Source: Lampropedia hyalina DSM 16112 (GTDB taxonomy: Bacteria > Pseudomonadota > Gammaproteobacteria > Burkholderiales > Burkholderiaceae_C). Taken from it: a stretch of DNA of 40,411 bases. Below are positions 17,227 to 27,101 of this stretch, piece by piece (position 1 is the first letter of the stretch; every line of letters starts with the position of its first letter). Made by a program: the position numbers and the translations under genes. The notes under the pieces are model-generated. The model worked only from the letters and a program-made list of their open reading frames with translations. It had not been told where the DNA came from and searched no databases. The stretch is from assembly GCF_900129055.1 (NCBI RefSeq), contig NZ_FQUZ01000025.1, positions 8,364 through 48,774 on the forward strand, read 5' to 3'.

Positions 17227-17541
17227 ATGACACGCATTTTTTCTGTGGCGAGTGCCACCATCGGCGTGCTGTGCATGGGGCTGGCATCCATCGCCTCGGC
17301 ACAGCAACCACCAGAGCCCAGACCCGATGGCCGTCGAGGCCCGCCGCCACAGGCATTCATCGAGGCGTGCAGTGGCAAGTCGGAAGGGGGTACCGTATCT
17401 CTGACCTTGCCGGGGCGCGACGGTGCCACACGCGAAGTCTCCGCAAAATGCCAGTTGCACGAGGGAGTGCTGTCGGCACGGCCCGAACGCCCCGCCGGCA
17501 CCGATGGCCAGCGTCCCCCGCCGCCACCGGCTGGAACCTGA
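17227..17541 (+). CDS. Small exported proline-rich protein, unrecognised
   Basis: 104 residues. An N-terminal signal peptide (MTRIFSVASATIGVLCMGLASIASAQ) should export it to the periplasm. The mature part is Pro/Arg-rich at both ends around a short core, ACSGKSEGGTVSLTLPGRDG, with a second Cys about 28 residues after the first that could form a disulfide. I do not recognise a named family. AAGGAG stands five bases before the ATG, and a strong terminator follows, so the gene is probably real and single. It is divergent from the RcnB-like gene over 276 bases. Confidence 0.75.
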   Translation: MTRIFSVASATIGVLCMGLASIASAQQPPEPRPDGRRGPPPQAFIEACSGKSEGGTVSLTLPGRDGATREVSAKCQLHEGVLSARPERPAGTDGQRPPPPPAGT

Positions 17542-17570
17542 AAACCTGAAACCACGCGCTTTCCATCAAG

Positions 17571-17604
17571 AAAGGCCGCACAGGGCGTTCCTGTGCGGCC
17601 TTTT
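17571..17604. terminator. Bidirectional terminator between two convergent genes
   Basis: AAAGGCCGCACAGG (17571-17584) and CCTGTGCGGCCTTT (17590-17603) form a perfect 14-bp stem with a 5-nt loop. The T-run on the + strand and the A-run on its left allow use in both directions: for the small exported protein gene and for the 5'-nucleotidase gene. Confidence 0.9.
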
Positions 17605-17626
17605 CAGTCAGAACCAGGCTCCGGTA

Positions 17627-19531
17627 TCAGTTGGCACTGACTGCCTGGAAGGACTTGGTGCTGTACCACTGGGCATCGAGCTTGCCGATCACCGGCAGGC
17701 CGGTGGCCGCATCCTTGGGCATGGTGTTGATGTAGTTGAAGAACACTTCCACGTCCAGCACGCCAACATCCAGTACCCGGTCATCGGGCAGATCGCGCAG
17801 GGTGTTGTAGCCATCGCCACCGCTGGCGTTGTAGCTGAGCACGGCCAGCGTATAGCGGCGGTTCGCATCCAGTGGCTCCCATGCCCCACTGCTGGGGTTA
17901 TGCACCTCGAAGCCGCTGGCACGGCTGCCCTTGGGCTGGCTGGCATTCACATTGAAGCGCAGTCCGCCGGTGTAAGGGTAAGGGCCGGTGGAGCCACCTG
18001 TGCGGAATACCGCATCCAGCCCGTCCTCGATCATGCCTTGCACTTCCGCACCGGTCAGCTCCTGCTTGTAGAGCATGTTGCCAAACGGCAGGATTTTCAT
18101 CAGCGTGGCCGCCGATACGATTCCAGGAACCAGTGGCTCACGCGCGCCGCCGCCGCTTTGCAGCGAAATGTCGGCACCGCCATAATCACGGCGCGTCACT
18201 TCCAGATAGGCTTGCGCCACCAGTTGCTGGATGTCGCCACCGCGTGCGCTGACTTCACCCAGTGCATTGCAACTGACGCTGGAGCGCGAGTAGTCGGCCG
18301 AGCCAACGCCACCCGGAACACGGCGACTGCAAATCTCGGTTTCCACCACCGCCACCTGTGTTTCCTCGAACACCTTCACTTTTTCAGAAAACGGTTTCAG
18401 CGTGGCTGCGGCCTGGGCATGCTGGCCGGTCACACGCAAAAAGCCGCTGCTGGCCACATCGGCCAGAATCGCTTCGCGCTGTGCGGCTGTGGCAGCGGCA
18501 TTGCCCACGCGGAAATCGTCGCCAATCAGCACATGGGGGGTTCCCTCGCAGGAAGTCACCTTGCCATCGCCATCGAACTGCACCTTCAGCTCACCCACCA
18601 CCTGGCTGTATTCCCATGCCTGCACCAGACACACGGGATTGCCATCCTTGTCCAACAGGCGTGTGGGGTAGACTCCGGCAGGAGAACCCACGTTGTACTG
18701 GCTCAGGGTATCCGGCCCCAGCAGCGAATGGGAATCGCCGCCCACCACCACGTCCACGCCACTGACCTTGGCAATCACCTGCTGGTCGTAGCCGTAGCCA
18801 ATGTGGCTTTGCACGATGATCTTGTTCACGCCCTGCTCGTGCAGTGCGTCAATCTCGCGCTGCACCGCTGCCGCCTCGTCTGTGAACAGCGTATCCTGAT
18901 CGGGACTGGAAGAAATCTTGGTTTTATCGGCAATCGTCAGGCCGATCAATCCGATGGACTGGCCGCCACGCTGCACCACCACCGAACGCTTGACCGCACC
19001 CGGTGCACGCGAGGAATGCAGGGCCGAATTCGCCCCGAAATTCACGTTCGCGCTCAGCACCTGGGTATTGCAATTGCCCTGTTGCAGCAAGTCCAGAAAC
19101 CCTTTCAGGCCACTGTCACCCTTGTCGAATTCATGGTTGCCCAATGTGAAGGCATCGAAGCAGACGGTGTTCATCAGCGCGGCATCGGCTTCGCCTTCAG
19201 CCCCGGCACGGTTGAAATACAGGGTGCCGGTAATGGCATCGCCTGCATGGAGCTTGAGCACGTTTTCAGACTGCGCCCCCAACTCCTGCATGGCCTGTGC
19301 CACGCGGGCAAAACCGGCAGCACTCACCGATACGGCTTCCCGGCTGCCCGTGCCGGCATCCAGCCGCAGACTGCTCTGCTTTTCGGCCAGATTGGAATGG
19401 TGATCGTTGATGTGCAGAATGGTCAGCTCCAGAGGGGAGCCGTCATTGTCACTGCCGCCACAGGCCGACAGGGCACAGGCCGCTGCCACCAGGGTCGTGC
19501 CCCATAAAGTTCGCAAAGATCGTTGCTGCAT
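17627..19531 (-). CDS. 5'-nucleotidase/UshA-family lipoprotein phosphohydrolase
   Basis: 634-residue enzyme that should hydrolyse nucleotides or related phosphoesters outside the cytoplasm. The lipoprotein signal ends LSAC with Cys24 as lipidation site. The N-terminal metallophosphatase domain shows the two-metal motifs HINDHHSN, GNHEFDKG, SHIGYGYD and GGDSHS. The C-terminal nucleotide-binding domain begins around 430 with QSGGGAREP, and has LPFGNMLYKQELTG and YNASGGDGYN, the last a substrate-stacking region in the family. Extra cysteines (for example CSRR and SSVSCN) could form a disulfide. GGAG precedes the ATG. The exact substrate cannot be told. Confidence 0.93.
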   Translation of the reverse strand: MQQRSLRTLWGTTLVAAACALSACGGSDNDGSPLELTILHINDHHSNLAEKQSSLRLDAGTGSREAVSVSAAGFARVAQAMQELGAQSENVLKLHAGDAITGTLYFNRAGAEGEADAALMNTVCFDAFTLGNHEFDKGDSGLKGFLDLLQQGNCNTQVLSANVNFGANSALHSSRAPGAVKRSVVVQRGGQSIGLIGLTIADKTKISSSPDQDTLFTDEAAAVQREIDALHEQGVNKIIVQSHIGYGYDQQVIAKVSGVDVVVGGDSHSLLGPDTLSQYNVGSPAGVYPTRLLDKDGNPVCLVQAWEYSQVVGELKVQFDGDGKVTSCEGTPHVLIGDDFRVGNAAATAAQREAILADVASSGFLRVTGQHAQAAATLKPFSEKVKVFEETQVAVVETEICSRRVPGGVGSADYSRSSVSCNALGEVSARGGDIQQLVAQAYLEVTRRDYGGADISLQSGGGAREPLVPGIVSAATLMKILPFGNMLYKQELTGAEVQGMIEDGLDAVFRTGGSTGPYPYTGGLRFNVNASQPKGSRASGFEVHNPSSGAWEPLDANRRYTLAVLSYNASGGDGYNTLRDLPDDRVLDVGVLDVEVFFNYINTMPKDAATGLPVIGKLDAQWYSTKSFQAVSAN

Positions 19532-19603
19532 CGTGGAAATCTCCTGCTGGAAAAGCAGGCATTCTTTCCACCCCGCATGACAGGGGCATGACGCGGACTG
19601 GCT

Positions 19604-20212
19604 TCAGCCTTTGCGCAACAAATGGGCGTGTACGGCCCCGGCTTTCAGGTAGCGGTGCAAACGCCAGCCCTGTTCGGCCAGCCCTGCCGCATCCGTCCAG
19701 GCACGCGCCGATTCCAGGTACACAAAGCCATCATCGGCCAGTGCCTGCCGCGCCAATGGCAGGGCCTGCGCATCCAGATCACTGGCAAAGGGAGGGTCAA
19801 GCAGAATCAAGTCCCAACCCTTGGCCTGCCGGGACGGGGGCTGCACCAGCACCTGCAAGCCATCTCCCCGGTGCAGCAGCACATGGGCCGCGCCCAACTG
19901 CCGCACCGACTGCTCCAGTTGGGCGAACACCTGCGGGTCTTTCTCGTTCATGGTGACCTGGGTGGCATGGCGGGAGGCCGCCTCGAAACCCAGCGCGCCC
20001 GTACCGGCAAAGGCATCCAGGCAATGCCAACCGGTCAAATCCTGCCCCAACCAGTTGAACAGGGTCTCGCGCACGCGGTCGGGAGTCGGGCGCAAACCCT
20101 CCTTGTGCAGCACCGGCAAACGCCGCCGCCGCCACTGCCCCCCAATGATGCGCACTTCGGCAGGCAGGCTGCGACGGGGAGAAGAAAACGAGGCAGAACG
20201 TGGACGATTCAT
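19604..20212 (-). CDS. rsmD: 16S rRNA (guanine966-N2)-methyltransferase
   Basis: 202-residue SAM-dependent methyltransferase of the RsmD family, which methylates G966 of 16S rRNA on the small subunit. The N-terminal VRIIGGQWRRRRLPV and GLRPTPDRVRETLFNWL are characteristic; the SAM loop is CLDAFAGTGALGFEAASR and the catalytic motif is LLDPPF. The C-terminus has a Leu-rich tail. The start ATG 20212 gives the standard N-terminus plus about 18 Ser/Arg-rich residues. It lies 104 bases after the DksA-like gene. Confidence 0.95.
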   Translation of the reverse strand: MNRPRSASFSSPRRSLPAEVRIIGGQWRRRRLPVLHKEGLRPTPDRVRETLFNWLGQDLTGWHCLDAFAGTGALGFEAASRHATQVTMNEKDPQVFAQLEQSVRQLGAAHVLLHRGDGLQVLVQPPSRQAKGWDLILLDPPFASDLDAQALPLARQALADDGFVYLESARAWTDAAGLAEQGWRLHRYLKAGAVHAHLLRKG

Positions 20213-20316
20213 GGCAAGGAACGTATGAAATACCAAAAACAATGGCCCTGGCAACGCAATTGCCAAGGCCATCGAAAATCTACCATATCTGCTCGACCGG
20301 TACGGCAATGCGCCAT

Positions 20317-20685
20317 TCAATGGTGGGCCGCTGCCTCCACCTTTTCCTTGCAGGCAATGCAGCGCATGGATTCTGGCCGGGCCTGAAGCCGCCGGATGTC
20401 AATCTCCCGGCCGCAATCGATGCACTCGCCATAGCTGCCATCGGCAATGCGCTGCAAGGCCGCCACGACATCGGCCAGTTCCGTCTCGTCGCGCTGAACC
20501 TCCGCACGGCGCACATCCAGGTTTTCCTGCTTGCGGGCCGCATCCTTGGTGTCCATGACATCGCCCAGCCCGCTTCCTGCCTCCATGCCCTCTTCCACGG
20601 CATGAATCTCTGCCAACAACTCCTGTTTGCGGGCCAGCAGACGATCACGAAATTCCGCCCAGTCTTTGGGTGTGTGCACGGTCAT
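20317..20685 (-). CDS. DksA/TraR-type zinc-finger protein
   Basis: 122-residue cytoplasmic protein. An N-terminal helical hairpin (about 8-75) is followed by a C4 zinc finger with Cys88, Cys91, Cys109 and Cys112 (CIDC and CIAC). At the expected coiled-coil tip DTKDAA (45-50) fits the DxxDxA motif by which DksA acts in the RNA polymerase secondary channel. It is shorter than E. coli DksA (151) but longer than TraR (73), so it is probably a DksA-like paralogue rather than the main DksA. AAGGAG stands seven bases before the ATG. Confidence 0.88.
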   Translation of the reverse strand: MTVHTPKDWAEFRDRLLARKQELLAEIHAVEEGMEAGSGLGDVMDTKDAARKQENLDVRRAEVQRDETELADVVAALQRIADGSYGECIDCGREIDIRRLQARPESMRCIACKEKVEAAAHH

Positions 20686-20787
20686 GGCATTGCTCCTTTG
20701 AATCCTGTTGTTCTGTGTTCCGGTACACGGTATGAGACCATTCTATGCCTGAAGCGGCTGCTGCAAGCGACCAATTCTTGACCCCGG

Positions 20788-21303
20788 TCAGCCAATCTGC
20801 ACCTGGGCAAAACCAGCGTGATGCAGCAGCTCGCGCACCAGCACAATCGCCACCCACAGCGGCATCTCCAGCGGCACCCCTGCCGATGCGATGGGAGCAC
20901 CTTCCACCAGCCGGGCCAGCCTTTCAAACACCTGTTCCCACTGCGGGGTGGACACCACATGTGCCAGCGACAAACCGCGCATCTGCTGCAACAAAGGCTG
21001 TGCCCATGCGTCCCCCATCACCTGCAAAGGCATGGCATGGCAGGCGCGTGCCAGTGCGATATGCGGCGCAATGGCATCTTCCAGCTCCATGATGGCCTGC
21101 TCCATCTGCGCACCGGTGGGTGGCGTATGGCGCAACACCCGTGCCGCCAGAGCTTCCAGCTCAATGCCCAGCGACACGGCAGACAGCGGGGCAGCCTGAT
21201 CGTCTCCCCCTTCAGCAGGCACGGGGCGCAATTGGCAGTCATCGTGGGTGATCCAAAGTTGCAGAACAGGCATGGCAGTGGCAGGTAAATGTTGAAAACG
21301 CAT
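20788..21303 (-). CDS. Unrecognised conserved-looking protein
   Basis: 171 residues, acidic and mainly helical by eye, with no signal peptide, membrane segment or Cys cluster. A central helix reads QMEQAIMELEDAIAPHIALA, and the C-terminus is LWVAIVLVRELLHHAGFAQVQI. I do not recognise a family. The gene is divergent from the SlyD-like gene and their start regions are only about 140 bases apart. The start is uncertain (21303 or 21273) since neither has a convincing ribosome site, and the frame is open further upstream to 21453. Confidence 0.65.
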   Translation of the reverse strand: MRFQHLPATAMPVLQLWITHDDCQLRPVPAEGGDDQAAPLSAVSLGIELEALAARVLRHTPPTGAQMEQAIMELEDAIAPHIALARACHAMPLQVMGDAWAQPLLQQMRGLSLAHVVSTPQWEQVFERLARLVEGAPIASAGVPLEMPLWVAIVLVRELLHHAGFAQVQIG

Positions 21304-21442
21304 GGATTCCAGTCGGCATCGACGGCCCGCACGGCTGGCCCCGAAGCACCACCACAATGTATCACCGTCACCCACCGTTTCCCCCCATGCCGTCCGATGC
21401 GTACAGGCCGGTGCCGCAGTGGAATCTGCGACAATGCGGGCC

Positions 21443-21976
21443 ATGCAAATCATGAATCACACCGTAGTGGCCCTGACCTGGACGCTCAAGGACAGTCTGG
21501 GCGAATTGCTGGACGAACTCACCGAGCCGGTGGAGTTTCTGGTGGGAGGGGAAGACCTCCTGCCACGCATCGAACAGGCATTGATGGGCAAGCGCGAAGG
21601 CGAAAGCGTGGAGTTGTACCTGGAGCCGGAAGACGGCTTTGGCGATTACGATGCCGACCTGGTGTTCCTGGAGCCACGCAGCCTGTTTCCCGAGGAACTG
21701 GAAGAAGGCATGGTCTTCGAGGGCAATGGCCTGCCGCAGGGCGCATCTTCCGATATTCCACCGCACACACTGCTGACGGTCACGGAACTGTACCCGGAGC
21801 ATGTGGTGCTGGATGCCAATCACCCACTCGCAGGCATTGCGCTGAAAATCGCCCTGCGCATTCACCGCATCCGCCCCAGCACGCAGGCCGAGCAGCATCA
21901 GGCCAGCGCAGGCACGGGTTTCTTCAAGATCGCCCCCTCATTGCCCGAGGGACAGGAGCCTCCGCTGCTGCATTGA
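21443..21976 (+). CDS. FKBP-type peptidyl-prolyl isomerase, SlyD-like
   Basis: 177-residue cytoplasmic foldase. MNHTVVALTWTLKDSLGELLDE starts the FKBP domain, and PVEFLVGGEDLLPRIEQALMGKREGE and LEPEDGFGDYD are typical SlyD motifs before the inserted-flap chaperone domain. HPLAGIALKIALRIHRIR closes the FKBP domain. The metal-binding His/Cys-rich tail of E. coli SlyD is absent. Three in-frame ATGs (21434, 21443, 21452) are close; 21443 best matches the family N-terminus (MQI). Confidence 0.9.
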   Translation: MQIMNHTVVALTWTLKDSLGELLDELTEPVEFLVGGEDLLPRIEQALMGKREGESVELYLEPEDGFGDYDADLVFLEPRSLFPEELEEGMVFEGNGLPQGASSDIPPHTLLTVTELYPEHVVLDANHPLAGIALKIALRIHRIRPSTQAEQHQASAGTGFFKIAPSLPEGQEPPLLH

Positions 21977-22043
21977 TTGCGCCTGCAATGGGCAGAGACC
22001 GGCAGGACGGGAGCCTTTTCAGCCCACCGCGTTCTGCCAAAGT

Positions 22044-22766
22044 TCACGCGCCCAGATAGGCCTTGCGAATATCCGGGTTGCCCAGCAGGCTCTTGCCGCT
22101 GTCTTCCAGCACGACGCGGCCTGTTTCCAGCACATAGCCCCGGTCGGCGATTTGCAGGGCCTTGTTGGCATTCTGCTCCACCAGAAACACCGTCACGCCT
22201 TCGGCGCGGATGGTCTGGATGATCTCGAATATCTGCGCAATGATGAGCGGGGCCAGCCCCAGAGTGGGTTCGTCCAGCAGCAGGCGGGGCTTGCTCATGA
22301 GTGCGCGGCCAATCGCCAGCATCTGCTGCTCGCCACCGGACATGGTGCCGGCGCGCTGGTTCGCACGTTCGCGCAGGCGCGGGAACAGTCCAAAGACATG
22401 TTCGATGCCTTCCTCGATTGCGCTGCTGCCCAGGAAGAAACCACCCATCTTGAGGTTTTCCGTCACGGTCAGATCGGGGAAGACACGCCGCCCTTCAGGC
22501 GAGATGGCAATGCCGTCGCGCATGATTCTGTGGGTGTCCAGCCGCGTGATGTCCTTGCCCTCGAACAGCACCTTGCCGGTGGTGGCGCGGGGGCTGCCGC
22601 AGATGGTCATCAGCATGGTGGTCTTGCCCGCGCCGTTGCTGCCGATCAGGGTGACGATTTCGCCCTGATTGACGTGAATGCTGACATCGTTCAAGGCACG
22701 GATGGCCCCGTAATGGGTCTGGATGTTCTGCAATTGCAGCATGGGAGTAGCGGTCGTATTCATCAT
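22044..22766 (-). CDS. livF: Branched-chain amino acid ABC transporter ATPase
   Basis: 240-residue ATP-binding subunit of the Liv (high-affinity branched-chain amino acid) importer, on the inner face of the membrane. Walker A is GSNGAGKTT, the signature MSGGEQQ, Walker B RLLLDEPT, and the switch-His position is replaced by Gln in LVEQN, as is usual in LivF. The ATG overlaps the TGA of livG. It is the last gene of the operon. Confidence 0.96.
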   Translation of the reverse strand: MMNTTATPMLQLQNIQTHYGAIRALNDVSIHVNQGEIVTLIGSNGAGKTTMLMTICGSPRATTGKVLFEGKDITRLDTHRIMRDGIAISPEGRRVFPDLTVTENLKMGGFFLGSSAIEEGIEHVFGLFPRLRERANQRAGTMSGGEQQMLAIGRALMSKPRLLLDEPTLGLAPLIIAQIFEIIQTIRAEGVTVFLVEQNANKALQIADRGYVLETGRVVLEDSGKSLLGNPDIRKAYLGA

Positions 22767-23545
22767 TCTTCTCCCAGATAGGCCTTGATGACGCGTTCGT
22801 CATTGCGCACCACATCGGGGGTGCCGGTGATGATGGGCTTGCCGTGCTCCATGACGAGAATGCGCTCCGAGACATTCATGACCAGCCCCATGTCGTGCTC
22901 GATCAGCAGCACGGCCACCTTGAAGTCGCGCCGCAGCAACTGGATGAGGTTTTGCAGCTCCACTTTTTCCTGCGGGTTCAGGCCCGCTGCCGGTTCGTCC
23001 AGCATCAGCAGGCGTGGCTGGGTAATCATGCAGCGGGCGATTTCCAGCCGCCGCTGGTGGCCATAGGCCAGATTTCCCGCCTCTCGGTTGGCGTACTGGC
23101 GAATGCCCATGAAGTCCAGCCAGCTCAGCGCGCGGTCCAGCGCGTCCTGCTCGGAACGGCGGTAGGACGGCAGTTTCAGCAGCCCCTTGAGGAGGCCGTT
23201 CTCCACCTGGGTGTGCTGGGCCACCAGCAGGTTTTCCAGCACCGTCAGTTGCTTGAACAGGCGCACGTTCTGGAAGGTGCGCACCAGCCCGTGGCGTGCC
23301 ACCTTGTGGCTGGGCAGGCCGGCAATATTCTTGCCTGCCATGAAGACCTGGCCACCGCTGGGCTTGTAGAAGCCGCCGACGCAGTTGAACACTGTCGTCT
23401 TGCCCGCCCCGTTGGGGCCGATGATGGCGAAAATTTCGGTACTGCCCACCTCGAAGCTGACCTGGTCCACGGCCAGCAGGCCGCCGAAGCGCATGGTCAG
23501 GTCCTTGACCTGGAGCAGCGCATTGGAATGAAGTGCCTCGCTCAT
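22763..23545 (-). CDS. livG: Branched-chain amino acid ABC transporter ATPase
   Basis: 260-residue second ATPase of the Liv importer. Walker A is GPNGAGKTT, the signature region NLAYGHQRR, Walker [14 protein letters not shown], and the switch His is in IEHDMG. The LivG-specific long helical insert after the Q-loop ([16 protein letters not shown]) is present. The ATG at 23545 overlaps the livM stop as ATGA, which fixes the start against a longer frame. Confidence 0.96.
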   Translation of the reverse strand: MSEALHSNALLQVKDLTMRFGGLLAVDQVSFEVGSTEIFAIIGPNGAGKTTVFNCVGGFYKPSGGQVFMAGKNIAGLPSHKVARHGLVRTFQNVRLFKQLTVLENLLVAQHTQVENGLLKGLLKLPSYRRSEQDALDRALSWLDFMGIRQYANREAGNLAYGHQRRLEIARCMITQPRLLMLDEPAAGLNPQEKVELQNLIQLLRRDFKVAVLLIEHDMGLVMNVSERILVMEHGKPIITGTPDVVRNDERVIKAYLGEE

Positions 23546-24804
23546 CGTGCCACCTCCACATGCGGACGCTTCGCGGGCAGCAGCCCTTCGGGTCGCCACA
23601 TCATCATCAGCACCATCACGAGTCCGAACAGCAGCATGCGGTATTCGGCGAACTCCCGCGCCACTTCCGGCAGCACGGTCAGGATGATGGCCGCCAGAAT
23701 CACGCCCAGTTGCGAGCCCATGCCGCCCAGCACGACCACGGCCAGAATCAGCGCGGATTCGATGAAGGTGAAGGATTCGGGGTTCACCAGCCCCTGGCGG
23801 GCGGCAAAGAAGGCTCCGCCAAAACCGGCGAACATGGCCCCCAGCGTGAAGGCCGAGAGTTTGATGCGCGTGGGGTTCAGCCCCAGCGAACGGCAGGCGA
23901 TTTCATCCTCGCGCAGAGCCTCCCAGGCGCGGCCCACGGGCATGCGGATCAGGCGGTTGGAGACGAACAGCGTCACCAGTGCCAGCGCGAGTGCCATCAG
24001 GTACAGGTAGATCACCATGTGCTGGTTGCTGAAGCCCCAGCCCATCATCTGGTGGAAGGTCTGCGTGCCTTCCTCGCTGGCGCGGCGGGTCATTTCGTAG
24101 CCCATGACGGTGGGCTTGGGAATGCCGGAGATGCCATCGGGGCCGCCCGTCCATTGCGTCAGGTTGATGAGCAGCAGGCGGATGATTTCACCAAACCCCA
24201 GCGTGACGATGGCGAGGTAGTCGCCGCGCAGCCGCAGCACCGGAAAACCCAGTATCCAGCCAAACAGCGCGGCCATCGCGCCCGAAAGCGGCAAAGCCTG
24301 CCAGAAGCTCCAGCCGCCCCAGTGGTACAGCAGCGCGTAGGTGTAGGCTCCCACGGCATAAAAGCCCACAAAGCCCAGATCGAGCAGCCCGGCAAAGCCC
24401 ACCACAATGTTCAGGCCCAGCCCCAGCATGATGTAGATCATCACCAGCGTGGCAATGTCCACCTGACTGCGGCTGCCGATGCCCAGCCCCGGCGCGACGA
24501 TACCCAGGAACGGCCAGGCAATCGCCACGGCAATCAGCAGGCCACCCAGCCACAGATGCTTGCGGGTGCTCGGCCCGGCGGCCACCGTGGGCAAGCCGAT
24601 GCGCAGCCGCCCGAATACCTTGCCCAGTGCAGGCTTGATGAGCTGGAGCACAAAGACCAGGCTGCACCCCAGTGCCACCAGCCCCCATTGCGGCTCCAGT
24701 GTGGTCTGCGCACCCTGGCGCACCAGTTGCAGACCGAATACCGGCGTGATGATGATGGCCGTCATCAGCGCGGCGATGAATGCGTTCTTGACCGTGTTCG
24801 CCAT
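23542..24804 (-). CDS. livM: Branched-chain amino acid ABC transporter permease LivM
   Basis: 420-residue inner-membrane permease. The N-terminal 110 residues hold about three extra membrane segments before the conserved core beginning [22 protein letters not shown]. The core carries [20 protein letters not shown], the EAA-like cytoplasmic loop [20 protein letters not shown] and [13 protein letters not shown]. The ATG shares its A with the TGA of livH (TGATG), so translation is coupled. Confidence 0.96.
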   Translation of the reverse strand: MANTVKNAFIAALMTAIIITPVFGLQLVRQGAQTTLEPQWGLVALGCSLVFVLQLIKPALGKVFGRLRIGLPTVAAGPSTRKHLWLGGLLIAVAIAWPFLGIVAPGLGIGSRSQVDIATLVMIYIMLGLGLNIVVGFAGLLDLGFVGFYAVGAYTYALLYHWGGWSFWQALPLSGAMAALFGWILGFPVLRLRGDYLAIVTLGFGEIIRLLLINLTQWTGGPDGISGIPKPTVMGYEMTRRASEEGTQTFHQMMGWGFSNQHMVIYLYLMALALALVTLFVSNRLIRMPVGRAWEALREDEIACRSLGLNPTRIKLSAFTLGAMFAGFGGAFFAARQGLVNPESFTFIESALILAVVVLGGMGSQLGVILAAIILTVLPEVAREFAEYRMLLFGLVMVLMMMWRPEGLLPAKRPHVEVAR

Positions 24805-25724
24805 CAGACCTTCTCCACTTCTGGCTTGCCCAGCAGGCCGGTGGGACGGAACAGCAGAATCAGCACCAGCAGGCCAAAGGCCACGATGTCCTTGTACTGC
24901 GAGGAGATGTAGGCGGCGGCAAAAGTCTCTGCCAGCCCCAGCAGCACGCCACCGAGCATGGCCCCCGGAATGCTGCCAATGCCACCCAGCACCGCAGCGG
25001 TGAAGGCCTTGATGCCGGCAATGAAGCCAATGAACGGGTTGAGCTTGCCGATGGTGACGGCAATCAGCACCCCGCCCACAGCCGCCAGCATGGCCCCCAG
25101 CACGAAGGTGAAGGAAATGACCTTGTTGGTATCGATGCCCAGCAGGCTGGCCATCTTCATGTCCTGCGAACAGGCCCGCGAGGCACGACCCATGCGCGAA
25201 TTCTTGATGAACAGCGTCAGGGCCACCATCAGCAGCACCGTGACCACGATAATGAGAATGCGCGAGTACGGCAGGGTGATGTCGAACTCACCAATATGGA
25301 ACTGGAATGCCCCGGAAATCAATGAGGGCACGGCTTGATCGCGTGCCCCCTGTCCCAATGCCACCCAGTTCTGCAGAAAAATCGACATGCCGATGGCCGA
25401 AATCAAGGCCACCAGACGCGGGCCACCGCGCACCGGGCGATAGGCCACCCGCTCCACGGCAAAGCCATAGATGCCGGTCACCACCATCGCCACGACCAGC
25501 ATGGCCGCAATGATGAACGGCAGCGGCACGCCACTTTGCGTGCCAAACGCCGTGAGCGTGACCAGTCCCACATAGGCACCGATCATGTAGATCTCGCCGT
25601 GGGCAAAATTAATCATTCCGATGATTCCATAGACCATCGTGTAGCCGATGGCTATCAGCGCGTAAATCGCACCCAGCGACAGACCATTGAAGATCTGCTG
25701 GATGATTTGAGGCAGTTCAGACAT
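24804..25724 (-). CDS. livH: Branched-chain amino acid ABC transporter permease LivH
   Basis: 306-residue permease with about eight membrane segments. The N-terminal [20 protein letters not shown] and [15 protein letters not shown] are hallmark motifs; the EAA-like loop is [20 protein letters not shown]. The ATG at 25724 gives the usual [18 protein letters not shown] start; a TTG six bases upstream is in frame but less likely. It is separated from the upstream livK by about 174 bases in which I see no gene. Confidence 0.96.
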   Translation of the reverse strand: MSELPQIIQQIFNGLSLGAIYALIAIGYTMVYGIIGMINFAHGEIYMIGAYVGLVTLTAFGTQSGVPLPFIIAAMLVVAMVVTGIYGFAVERVAYRPVRGGPRLVALISAIGMSIFLQNWVALGQGARDQAVPSLISGAFQFHIGEFDITLPYSRILIIVVTVLLMVALTLFIKNSRMGRASRACSQDMKMASLLGIDTNKVISFTFVLGAMLAAVGGVLIAVTIGKLNPFIGFIAGIKAFTAAVLGGIGSIPGAMLGGVLLGLAETFAAAYISSQYKDIVAFGLLVLILLFRPTGLLGKPEVEKV

Positions 25725-25898
25725 AAACAATCACTCGCTTTTTTTGCAAACCCGGCACTATAACGGCTGGAAACCCCGGCAGGACAGCAACGAACCGCCT
25801 CAACCAGTTGCCATCTCACCCCATGCAGCATGTACTGGCTGAATATGGAACAGGTTCTGACGGCAGCCCACCCCATTCAGCCAGCAGCCCCATCGCTA

Positions 25899-27011
25899 TC
25901 AGAGTTGCTTCTTGTTACCTGCGCGATCCCATTGGTAAACCGCAAACTCGAAGTCCTTCAGGTCGCCCTTGGCATCGTATTCCACCTTGCCGATGGAGGT
26001 ATCGAACGTGGTGGCGTGCAGGTAATCGGCCACCTTGGCCGGGTCATCGCCCACGGCCTCGATGCTGGCGGCAATCACTTCCACTGCGGCATAGGCGGGC
26101 ATCTGGAATGCGCCATCCGGGTCACGCTTGGCTGCCTGGAATGCCTTGACGATCTCGGCATTTTCGGGGCGTTTGGTGAAGTCGGCCGGCAGTGTCACCA
26201 GCAGGCCATCAATGGCTGGCCCGGCAATCGCCACCAAGTCCTGATTGGCCGTGCCTTCCGGCCCCATGAACTGCACGTTCAAGTTCTGCTCACGCGCCTG
26301 GCGCAGCAGCAGGCCCAGTTCCGGATGGTAACCGCCGAAATACACCAGATCGGGAGACAGGGTCTTGAGCTTGGTAATCACCGCCGAATAGTCGCTGTCG
26401 CCCACGTTGATGCTCTCGAACAGGGCCACATTCACGCCATGCTTTTTCAGCGCGTCACGCACCTGGGTGGCCACACCGGCCCCATAGGTCTGCTTGTCGT
26501 GCAGCACTGCCACCGTGCGGGGCTTGAGTGTGTTGGCAATGTAGCCTGCGGCAAAAGGCCCCTGCTGGTCGTCACGGCCAATCGTGCGGAAGAAGAAATG
26601 CGGCTTGAGCGTGTCGGTCACCAGCGGCGAAGTGGCTCCAGGGGTGATGGCCACGATGCCTTCTTCCTCATACACCCCCACGGCAGGCACGGTAGTGCCC
26701 GAACAGGCGTGGGCCACTGCGAACTTGGCACCGGAATTGACCACCTGGTTGGCCGCTGGCACAGCCTGCTTGGGTTCGCAGCCATCATCAATCAGAATCG
26801 GCTCCAGTTTCCGCCCCTTCACACCGCCCTTGGCATTGATGGTTTCGATGGCCGTGAGCGCACCGGCCTGAATCTGGTCACCGTACTGCTTGTTGGGGCC
26901 GGTCATCGGCTGCGGAATGCCGATCTTGATGGGGTCGGCAGCAGAGGCCACTCCCGTCAGTGCCACAACCGCCACAGCGACGAGGGAAGGAATAAAACGT
27001 TTCACAAACAT
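25899..27011 (-). CDS. livK: Branched-chain amino acid binding protein, first paralogue
   Basis: 370-residue periplasmic binding protein (Leu/Ile/Val type). Signal peptide FIPSLVAVAVVALTGVASA then ADPIKIGIPQPMTGPNKQYGD. Family motifs RTIGRDDQQGP, VAVLHDKQTYGAG, GGYHPELGLLL and GPEGTANQD are clear, and a Cys pair (DDGCEPKQ and AHACSG) probably forms a disulfide. It lies between a second, upstream livK copy and livH in one transcription direction. Confidence 0.95.
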   Translation of the reverse strand: MFVKRFIPSLVAVAVVALTGVASAADPIKIGIPQPMTGPNKQYGDQIQAGALTAIETINAKGGVKGRKLEPILIDDGCEPKQAVPAANQVVNSGAKFAVAHACSGTTVPAVGVYEEEGIVAITPGATSPLVTDTLKPHFFFRTIGRDDQQGPFAAGYIANTLKPRTVAVLHDKQTYGAGVATQVRDALKKHGVNVALFESINVGDSDYSAVITKLKTLSPDLVYFGGYHPELGLLLRQAREQNLNVQFMGPEGTANQDLVAIAGPAIDGLLVTLPADFTKRPENAEIVKAFQAAKRDPDGAFQMPAYAAVEVIAASIEAVGDDPAKVADYLHATTFDTSIGKVEYDAKGDLKDFEFAVYQWDRAGNKKQL

Positions 27012-27101
27012 GGCTTCGATCTCCAGGTGACAAAAATTTCAGAATTCAGGCCCATGCGCAAGACACGGCCCATACTACGGAAAAAGGCAAGCAAATTCCA
27101 T

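Noticed and set aside
17423-19507. Long + strand open frame of 694 codons
   Set aside because: It is antisense to the well-supported 5'-nucleotidase gene and has no family features; a product of high GC.
23533-24912. + strand open frame of 459 codons across livM
   Set aside because: Antisense to livM/livG; His/Gln-rich composition typical of a shadow frame.
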